A DNA stretch of 64,000 bases from Fabrea salina (lineage: Eukaryota > Ciliophora > Heterotrichea > Heterotrichida > Fabreidae), in assembly GCA_022984795.1 (NCBI GenBank), contig JALIHJ010000070.1:1-64000 (forward strand), given 5' to 3'. Below are positions 57,280 through 64,000 of the stretch, piece by piece. The position numbers and the translations under genes were made by a program. Within the stretch, counting starts at the first letter, position 1; each line of letters starts with the position of its first letter. A model generated the notes under the pieces. It saw only the letters and a list, made by a program, of their open reading frames with translations. It searched no databases and was not told where the DNA came from.

Positions 57280-60200
57280 ATGTTGAAAATACTTCTGACT
57301 TTAGGCTTTTGTGTGATTTCAACGATTTCAGCGCCTTGCAATGATTTCAAGGATCAATCAGGATGCGTTGAGTGCGGTAGTGGATGGCATAGCATGAGCA
57401 GGTTGTGCGTAATAAACACTCCGTCTGGATGCTCTGGATCATGCTGTAATGCAGCCAGCCAGGATGTTTTTGACCTGGACTTTTACAAGTTGGCCGACAC
57501 TTCTTTGTCTTCAATATGCGGCTTCAGCACCCTCAGCTCTGTTCAGTTCCAAGAAAACTCCAGAACCTCACCCATTGTTACTGGACAAAGGGGGTTTTAC
57601 TTTGACCACTTATCGCAACTTAGTGCTTCTCAAAACTATATTCCTGGAATAAAGCACACAGTTGTTTTTTGGGTAAAGCCTTTTTTAGGCGGGAACCTCT
57701 TAACTATGAAGGACATTTCCAAGACTCATTACCAAGTAAGCTATTCACCAAGTAATTGGAACTTCCATTCTAGGTATGCTGAGGTTTCAATAAACCAAAA
57801 ACTTTTTGGTTTTATACTCAAAGAAGAAGTCTACGTGAGTGCATACAGGGACAAGCACATTCAAGCAACTCAAACTTCTGGGACTTGGAACAGAATCAAG
57901 TTCAGCATTGACGAACAATACACTCACTCCAGAAGCTGTAACTGCTCCCTTGGAATTTGCAATACTTGCTACGATTACTTTTATCGTTGCAAGTTTAGAG
58001 CTTTTCTGGGAAGCAGTCAACAAACTTATAGCCAACTCGACAACTGCTGGGCAATTAGCGACATAGACACAGGCTCAGTTGTCTGGAGCATAGGCAAAGC
58101 AGACTCAGGAGACAGCTTTACGGGGTTCCTTTACAGACTCCTTTTCAGAAACTCTAATATTGACGAAAGTATGGCTGGATGGGAACCCTCAGAACTTCCT
58201 TTGGACTACGACTTCTCTGGGTTCCCGCCTTACGGAAACTTTCAGAGTGGAGCCAACAGTGGCACTTACTTTCCCTTTGGTTCAGGAGAAACTGATGACG
58301 TTTTGCCTTTGAAGGACAGAGGAGTGTTTTATGACTCTAACAGGTTCCTTGAAAACCACCAAGTAGAACTGCACCACAGCTTCAGTTTAAGTATGTGGGT
58401 GAGGGCTACTTCTTCTGGGCAAATAATGACCAAAGGAGTGTACTTAACTGTCGAAGAAAATAAAATTACTCTGAGGATGGAGGATTCGAGTGGGAATGCT
58501 CAACAAAAAGAAGTAACTGTGTCTGGGGGACTGGATGCTTGGTACCACATTGCTTACTCTTACGAGTCCCACTCTCCTGGTTCTACTTTGAAGTCTTACC
58601 TAGACAATGCCGAAGTAAACTCACTTCCAGAAGCAGATCTGGTGTTTAGGGAGCCTGGAAGTGACCCGTTGGTGATAGGTAAAGGGGCAAGTGGGTTTAT
58701 CTACATGCTTAAGATTCATCAGGAAGCTGTTAGTGACTATTCCTCTGACTACTGCGTTGGAGGGACTAAGAGTACCTGTTTCTCAAGTTGTGGACTGGAA
58801 GAGTATGAAAGTTCTGGAATTTGTTTCTCTTGTAACAACTGCCCAGAAGGCTGTGTAAGAGGAACTGACTGCAATCTTTGCTTTGATAGTTCTTGTGATA
58901 ACTGTTTCAGCTTCGATGACGGTGCATGCATTTCCTGTGACGCTAGTCCTTGCAACTGTCCTGCAGGTTACTTTGAAGAAGAGATTACTTGTAAGCTTTG
59001 TCATCCAGGATGCACTCAATGCTCTTCTTCTACGTACAATGGGTGCTCAGCTTGCATTTCAGGCCAATACCTGCTTTACTCCATGATATGTGTTCCAACC
59101 TGTCCTACTGGGTATGAAAACCCATCAACTACTTGTGACCTCCTTTCTACTGAGCTAGTGGTGGACTTACAGTTTTACAATGAAATCAAAGCAGATGTAG
59201 GAGGGTTTAGTTATGGTTCTGGCTCAAACTTCTACCCTGACTTAGACCCTAACGACCCCTGGCCAGCCAAAGACAGAGGTTACTACTTTCATCCTAATGC
59301 TTATGCCCAGACATCACTTCATATTGCTCCTAAATTCACTGTATTAGGGTGGTTCAAGCTCACTTCTGACTCAGGCACTCTTCTTTACAAGGGAGACAAC
59401 TCAGTCAACGACAAACTCCATATTTCTTTTAGTGGAGGAAGCATTTCAGTACAACTGAATACTGCAGACAGAGTGGTTTCTGGGTCTGGATCAAACAATT
59501 TGAAGGACTTCTGGAAGTACTTTGCAGTGAGTTCAGACATACTAGGAACTGGAGAAACACAGCTCACAGTCACAATAGACTCCTCTACTGAGTTCACTGC
59601 TCAGTCTTCTATAGCTACTTTTTTCAGTGATAACTCTATTTACCAACTCATACTGGGAAGCAGCACTTCTTCTTTTGAGGGATTTCTGTGGAGTTTAAAG
59701 GTGTTCCAAGCACCTGACAAAGTTAGCACTGACTACCCTTTCTCAGGTTCAAGGAGTGACTGCCCTATTGGTGAATTTCCAGACTCAGGAGGGTGCTCTA
59801 GTTGTGTGGAGTGCCCAGAAGGCTGTGTTAGAGCAGAAGACTGTAACTTGTGTGATGATAGACTGTGTGAGCAGTGTGATACCTTTGGAGCAGGATGTAT
59901 TCAATGCAAGCCCAATGCCATTGATAATTCTGGAATCTGTGAATGCACCATAGGCTACTTTGAGTTTATGGGTCAGTGTGTGGAGTGCATTCAGAATTGT
60001 GATTCCTGTGATTCCAGCGACTCTTGCGGATGTGCTCAATGCAGTTCTGGGTATTTCGTAATCCAAGGAGTTTGTAAAGCCTTTTGTCCTTCAGGCTACT
60101 CCTCTAACTCAGGAGTATGTGATTTAGATAATGACTTTGTGTTCCACTTGCAACCTCATGGCATTCAAGACATTGTCACTGATACTCAGTCCTCCATTCC

Positions 60201-63087
60201 AGTGCACACAGGAGAAGACAACAGTTTCCACCCCTCTCCTGGTTTGTATGATCCCATTCCCGCCAAAGACAGAGGCTACTACTTTGATGGTTTTGGCTAC
60301 ATGCAACTAGCTTCAAGCCCAAGTCTTGCATTAGCTCCTGAATTCACAGTAGCTATGTGGGTAAGACCTACTGCTGACTCTGGAACTCTGCTGGCTAAAC
60401 AAAGAGACTCCTCAGAAGTAAGTACCTTAATTCAAGTATCACTCGACGCCAAGCAACCTAAAGTAGACCTAGACCTAACCTCAAGTTCTCATACAGCCAC
60501 TGACTCAGTAGAACAAGGCTGGAACTTCCTGGCAGTTGGAATTCACTTGAACTCAACAGTGCCTGAGTTTCAGGTCATTGCATACCTAAACACCACTCAA
60601 GTGATTTCTGGAAGTTTGGGAGGTGAGTGGTTAGACGACCTGCAAAGCTCTTACTTGTTTTCATTAGGAGCCCAGTACTCAGACCAAACTACATTCAGCA
60701 ACTTCTACACTGGGTTCCTTTGGGAGGTCCGCATCTACAACTCACACAAGAATCCTGCTACTCTGCTGGAGTCTTTTAACTGTGACTCTTGTAGCTTCTG
60801 TCCTATATACAACCAAGACCAGTGCCTGCCCAACTGCCTAATCACTGACTTTTGGAACGGAAGTGAATGTGTGGAGTGTGACTCAGAATGCACTAGTGGG
60901 TGTTCCAGACAACACACCTGCAATCTGTGCATCAACTCTTTGTGTGTGGACTGCAACAGTTTTGAAATAGGTGACTGTAATGAGTGCAAACCCAATGCTT
61001 CTGGAAACCCTTGTTTGTGTGAGGAAGGCTATGGACTAGACAGACTTAACTTGAGCTGTGTTGAGTGCTTTTCTTCAATGGGAAGACAAGTAATTGGCAA
61101 CAAGTGCTACTGTGCAGACGGCTACTTCAACACTGACTCAAATGGAATAAACTGCCAAAGATGCACTGCTAATTGCTCTTTTGTGGATTTGGACACTGTT
61201 GACTGTGAGGTTGAGCATTCCTTTAGAAACCATTATGGAGACTGTATGTGTGAGGAAAGGTACTTTTTGCATGACTCTGAGTGTATAAAGTGCTACCCTA
61301 CCTGCAAAACTTGTTCAGGTTCTGACCATAACGAGTGTTTATCCTGTGATGGAGCTTACCTCTACCCAGATGGAACTTGTGGACCTTGTGAGGTTGGAAC
61401 TTACCTAGAAGACACTCAGTGCTTGGACTGTGTGGAGCTGTGTGTAACTTGCGAAAATCAAGTAGAGTGTTTGGAGTGTACAAAGCATTCTTCCATGAAC
61501 CAGGACAAAACTTGTTCCTGCAACAAAGGATTCACTAGCTTCAACAACACCTGTGAATGCTTAGAAGGATTCATAAGAGACCAGGTGTGTACCAACTTCT
61601 ACTCAAACTTGACTTGTGACAATGACAACCTACTTACACTGACCTTTTCAGAGCAACTAGTGTTTTCGCTCACCAATGAAAGCATTGCTATTCAACTCCA
61701 AAACAAAAGCATAGAGTACACCTACTCCTTCAAAGAAGTAAGCAATACCAAGTATGAGATTGACTTGGACTTTGAGACTTATGTAGCAGAAGGAGAAATA
61801 GTTACTTTGGAGTTGTTGTCTGAAGTAAACAGCACTTCTGGGTTTAGTTTGGGAATCGATTCCTTAAACCTTGACACTAAACTCAGTTTCTTCAACCCAG
61901 CTGATGAGGTTACTCAAGAAGCCAAAGACACTGCAAAAACTACAACTGCTATAGCAACCGGAGTTTCAGGAGGGGCCGCAATTCTAAGTTTGAATCCTTC
62001 AGGAATCTGGCAAGTCCTCAACACCATCCAGCTGCTTACTTACATTTCAATTACCAGTAATCCACTAACTCCTAGCCTCAGAGGACACTTTACAGGAATG
62101 AGCCTTTTAGAAAGAATTCCGAAAATAATCAACTACAACCCAGACAACAGTATCTCAAACACTAACCACTACTCAAGAGAGCACAGGTTTGGCTCGAATT
62201 TATTTATGATGAATGCAGGTGGAAGTATCACCATTCTTCTAGGACTTCTGGGTTCATGGCTCTTAGTTTGGGTTATTTCTAAGATCGGAGTTAGATGCAT
62301 TCGAACCGCATCCAACTTTGTTCTGACCAAATTCAAGTTCAGTATACTTATTAGGTACTGGATCCAGACTTACCTTGACTTAGCTATTCCTTGCTTGATT
62401 CAATTCACTTCCCTACCCGAATTACATATAGAAGTGATTCTTGGCTTTTTGGTTGGGTGCTTATTCTTCACTCTGGTTGCAGTTACTCCATTGGGCTTAG
62501 TTCTGTTCCTCAACTCCAAAAAAGACCAAGTGCAGTCGAACTCAACTGACTCAGACTTCTACAAAACCTGGGGAAGCTTATTCTACGAGTTCAAGTGCGA
62601 TACAACTATGAGGACGTTGACCTACCCAGTCTTCACTTTCAAGAGACTGTTGTTTGCAGCAAGCCTTATACTGCTAAGTGAGCTTCCGCTAGTTCAAGGG
62701 ATCTCCAACTTACTACTGATGCTGGGGTTTCTGGTATTCTTAGTAGTTGTCAGACCCTACAAAGACAAGGTTACTCAAGCATTATCCTTCATTGTAGAAA
62801 CTGGAGTAACTCTGATCTTTGGACTAGTACTCTACTACCTACGACAAGACGTAGGGGACTGGGGGAGCACTTTAGAAACAGCCATACTGTGGATTTCAAA
62901 TGGACTTATGGTTATCCAGTCTCTAGGAGCAGTGGTAGGAATCATTTTAAAGCTCTACTCTTGGTGCAGAAATAAAACACCAGTAGAAAACATAAGCACC
63001 CAATATGAAACTACAATAGCTAATCAAGACAACCCAGAGTTCACACCAGAGGCATGCGACTCAGAAAACCCCGATTTTAATAACTAA
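57280..63087 (+). CDS. Giant Cys-rich LamG-like receptor with multi-pass C terminus, copy 2
   Basis: 1935 residues without interruption. A signal peptide (MLKILLTLGFCVISTIS) is followed by four LamG-like modules, each marked by RG-YF/RGVFY and MWVR/GWFKLT-type strands (about 40-300, 310-490, 620-820 and 960-1160). Repeated Cys-rich linkers with CPEGCVR..DCNLC..-C..C follow the second and third. A longer Cys-rich region (about 1160-1440) leads to a juxtamembrane beta domain and seven or eight helices (about 1560-1880) matching copy 1: NTIQLLTYISITSNPLTP, YWIQTYLDLAIPCLIQF, VVRPYKDKVTQALSFIVETG. Paralogous to 51779-55405, with extra modules. A cell-surface sensing or adhesion role is inferred. 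Confidence 0.82.
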   Translation: MLKILLTLGFCVISTISAPCNDFKDQSGCVECGSGWHSMSRLCVINTPSGCSGSCCNAASQDVFDLDFYKLADTSLSSICGFSTLSSVQFQENSRTSPIVTGQRGFYFDHLSQLSASQNYIPGIKHTVVFWVKPFLGGNLLTMKDISKTHYQVSYSPSNWNFHSRYAEVSINQKLFGFILKEEVYVSAYRDKHIQATQTSGTWNRIKFSIDEQYTHSRSCNCSLGICNTCYDYFYRCKFRAFLGSSQQTYSQLDNCWAISDIDTGSVVWSIGKADSGDSFTGFLYRLLFRNSNIDESMAGWEPSELPLDYDFSGFPPYGNFQSGANSGTYFPFGSGETDDVLPLKDRGVFYDSNRFLENHQVELHHSFSLSMWVRATSSGQIMTKGVYLTVEENKITLRMEDSSGNAQQKEVTVSGGLDAWYHIAYSYESHSPGSTLKSYLDNAEVNSLPEADLVFREPGSDPLVIGKGASGFIYMLKIHQEAVSDYSSDYCVGGTKSTCFSSCGLEEYESSGICFSCNNCPEGCVRGTDCNLCFDSSCDNCFSFDDGACISCDASPCNCPAGYFEEEITCKLCHPGCTQCSSSTYNGCSACISGQYLLYSMICVPTCPTGYENPSTTCDLLSTELVVDLQFYNEIKADVGGFSYGSGSNFYPDLDPNDPWPAKDRGYYFHPNAYAQTSLHIAPKFTVLGWFKLTSDSGTLLYKGDNSVNDKLHISFSGGSISVQLNTADRVVSGSGSNNLKDFWKYFAVSSDILGTGETQLTVTIDSSTEFTAQSSIATFFSDNSIYQLILGSSTSSFEGFLWSLKVFQAPDKVSTDYPFSGSRSDCPIGEFPDSGGCSSCVECPEGCVRAEDCNLCDDRLCEQCDTFGAGCIQCKPNAIDNSGICECTIGYFEFMGQCVECIQNCDSCDSSDSCGCAQCSSGYFVIQGVCKAFCPSGYSSNSGVCDLDNDFVFHLQPHGIQDIVTDTQSSIPVHTGEDNSFHPSPGLYDPIPAKDRGYYFDGFGYMQLASSPSLALAPEFTVAMWVRPTADSGTLLAKQRDSSEVSTLIQVSLDAKQPKVDLDLTSSSHTATDSVEQGWNFLAVGIHLNSTVPEFQVIAYLNTTQVISGSLGGEWLDDLQSSYLFSLGAQYSDQTTFSNFYTGFLWEVRIYNSHKNPATLLESFNCDSCSFCPIYNQDQCLPNCLITDFWNGSECVECDSECTSGCSRQHTCNLCINSLCVDCNSFEIGDCNECKPNASGNPCLCEEGYGLDRLNLSCVECFSSMGRQVIGNKCYCADGYFNTDSNGINCQRCTANCSFVDLDTVDCEVEHSFRNHYGDCMCEERYFLHDSECIKCYPTCKTCSGSDHNECLSCDGAYLYPDGTCGPCEVGTYLEDTQCLDCVELCVTCENQVECLECTKHSSMNQDKTCSCNKGFTSFNNTCECLEGFIRDQVCTNFYSNLTCDNDNLLTLTFSEQLVFSLTNESIAIQLQNKSIEYTYSFKEVSNTKYEIDLDFETYVAEGEIVTLELLSEVNSTSGFSLGIDSLNLDTKLSFFNPADEVTQEAKDTAKTTTAIATGVSGGAAILSLNPSGIWQVLNTIQLLTYISITSNPLTPSLRGHFTGMSLLERIPKIINYNPDNSISNTNHYSREHRFGSNLFMMNAGGSITILLGLLGSWLLVWVISKIGVRCIRTASNFVLTKFKFSILIRYWIQTYLDLAIPCLIQFTSLPELHIEVILGFLVGCLFFTLVAVTPLGLVLFLNSKKDQVQSNSTDSDFYKTWGSLFYEFKCDTTMRTLTYPVFTFKRLLFAASLILLSELPLVQGISNLLLMLGFLVFLVVVRPYKDKVTQALSFIVETGVTLIFGLVLYYLRQDVGDWGSTLETAILWISNGLMVIQSLGAVVGIILKLYSWCRNKTPVENISTQYETTIANQDNPEFTPEACDSENPDFNN

Positions 63088-63146
63088 GCTTAATGAAACT
63101 AAAATTAGCGAACCTGCTTTATGGGTGTCAGGTAATAGTGAGTAAT

Positions 63147-64000
63147 ATGGATCACTTGTGTAAAAACGATCAATGTCAAGGTATTGAAAACTACTGCACT
63201 GATTCTAGTCACTCTTTGGTTTACTTGTGTGACTGCAAAGAAGTCAGGAAGAATCATAATGGTCATGCAGTTAGAATGGTTGACTTGGAGTTCTTTAGTG
63301 ATTGCATTTCTAGAATCCAAAAGGAGTGTATCCAGAAGAAGCAAGAATTCACTTTAAAGGCTAATGAATGCATTGAAAGAATCCTGGAATCTCTGAATGA
63401 GTACAACTCGAAGCTAGAAGAAGTCATCCAGGAATGCACTCAAGCTAAGAAAGCATTGACATCACCTGAGACAAGACTTGAAGCTCTAGAAAAGTACATT
63501 GATCTTCAGAGTCCTGAAGAACAACTCAGAAAAGTCCTGGCCTCTAAAGTGGACAGGATAGAATTCTATATGAAAATTCAGAAGAAAATGGGGTCGTTGG
63601 GCAGAGAGATAGAACAACCTTTGGTGTCCGAGGAATTCCAGGAGTTTCTGAGATACCCCAAGTCAGTTACTTCTCTCAGAGTAGACAAAAGAGTAGAGTT
63701 TGGGCTGTTGGTGAGTCTGCTGCATTACTCAAATCTCACTGAATTGAACTTAGGAGGCAATGAAATAGGTGATAAAGGAGCCAAGGCGCTAGCTGCTGCT
63801 CTGCCTAAGTCCAAACTGACTCAACTGAATTTGAGGAGCAATCAAATAGGCAACGAAGGAACTAAGTCACTAGCTAGTGCTTTGCCTAACTCCCAAATTA
63901 CTCAACTGTATTTGGGAGGCAATCCATTGACTGCGTCCAATACAATAAGTGATGAAGGAGCCAAAGTACTAGCTATTGCTCTGCCTAGCTCCCAAGTCAC
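63147..64000 (+). CDS. B-box-like, coiled-coil, leucine-rich-repeat protein (partial, runs off the window)
   Basis: Open to the window edge. The ATG at 63147 has the favoured AGTAATATGG context; an in-frame ATG at 63093 is possible. Cys and His residues in LCKNDQCQGIENYC...LCDCKEVRKNHNGHAVRM form a B-box-like zinc site. A coiled coil follows (about residues 50-150 from 63147). Ribonuclease-inhibitor/NLR-type LRRs start near 63735 with 28-residue units (LTELNLGGNEIGDKGAKALA, LTQLNLRSNQIGNEGTKSLA) plus one longer unit. This recalls expanded ciliate LRR families. Partners are unknown. Confidence 0.8.
   Translation, partial: MDHLCKNDQCQGIENYCTDSSHSLVYLCDCKEVRKNHNGHAVRMVDLEFFSDCISRIQKECIQKKQEFTLKANECIERILESLNEYNSKLEEVIQECTQAKKALTSPETRLEALEKYIDLQSPEEQLRKVLASKVDRIEFYMKIQKKMGSLGREIEQPLVSEEFQEFLRYPKSVTSLRVDKRVEFGLLVSLLHYSNLTELNLGGNEIGDKGAKALAAALPKSKLTQLNLRSNQIGNEGTKSLASALPNSQITQLYLGGNPLTASNTISDEGAKVLAIALPSSQV

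Noticed and set aside
57280-63087. Membrane-protein gene read as a viral or mobile surface protein
   Set aside because: The modules (signal peptide, LamG-like, Cys-rich, multi-helix end) and a paralogue 1.9 kb upstream fit a host gene family; no polymerase, integrase or terminal repeats are seen.

Overview
This window is one end of a macronuclear chromosome of a heterotrich ciliate. It opens with about 980 bases of an 8-base telomere repeat, read here as AACACCCT (a permutation of CCCTAACA), the type known from Stentor, Blepharisma and relatives. Five introns found by reading across frames are all exactly 15 nt, a heterotrich hallmark. Tryptophan is written TGG in every long frame, and nearly all stops are TAA or TAG. 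The code is therefore effectively standard and unlike Blepharisma, where TGA is Trp. Gene packing is extreme: many spacers are 0-50 bp. This fits a compact standard-code heterotrich (Stentor- or Fabrea-like), but the species cannot be fixed from the sequence alone.

Layout. 1-982: telomere. 983-6033: decayed subtelomeric zone holding a broken zinc-knuckle element that runs straight into the telomere, a frameshifted ATPase gene, a broken LBP/BPI-like gene and a diverged direct repeat. 6034-9457: two tandem paralogues of a Cys-rich protein with a HEFAH zincin-like motif, the first with a frame break. 9690-10106: a WD40 gene remnant. 10157-51673: about 40 tightly packed housekeeping and cilium-related genes. 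51779-63087: two very large secreted or membrane proteins with LamG-like and Cys-rich modules and a multi-pass C terminus. A 5S rRNA gene and about 1.7 kb of gene-poor DNA lie between them. 63147 to the end: the start of a B-box-like, coiled-coil, leucine-rich-repeat protein.

Recognisable functions are sestrin, proteasome alpha-7, a GNAT-GNAT-methyltransferase fusion, a Rab4-type GTPase, an Oxa1/COX18 insertase, NUP85, glutaminyl-tRNA synthetase, CK1, UBE2N/UBC13, ORC4, IQUB, SCOT, an RBR ubiquitin ligase, a Mei2-type RNA-binding protein, CK2 alpha, ISCA, FAM184, a glutaredoxin, a CX9C protein and an LMBR1-type membrane protein. IQUB, a calponin-homology protein, an IQ coiled-coil protein and FAM184 suit a ciliated cell. 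Mitochondrial functions (insertase, SCOT, ISCA, CX9C protein) are scattered, not clustered. Neighbours seem linked by compaction and shared start-site DNA rather than by pathway.

Recurrent architecture: start codons usually follow TAA/ATAA (TAATAAATG-like). Several same-strand neighbours abut so that the stop TAA is directly followed by the next ATG, and convergent genes are separated by only a few bases.
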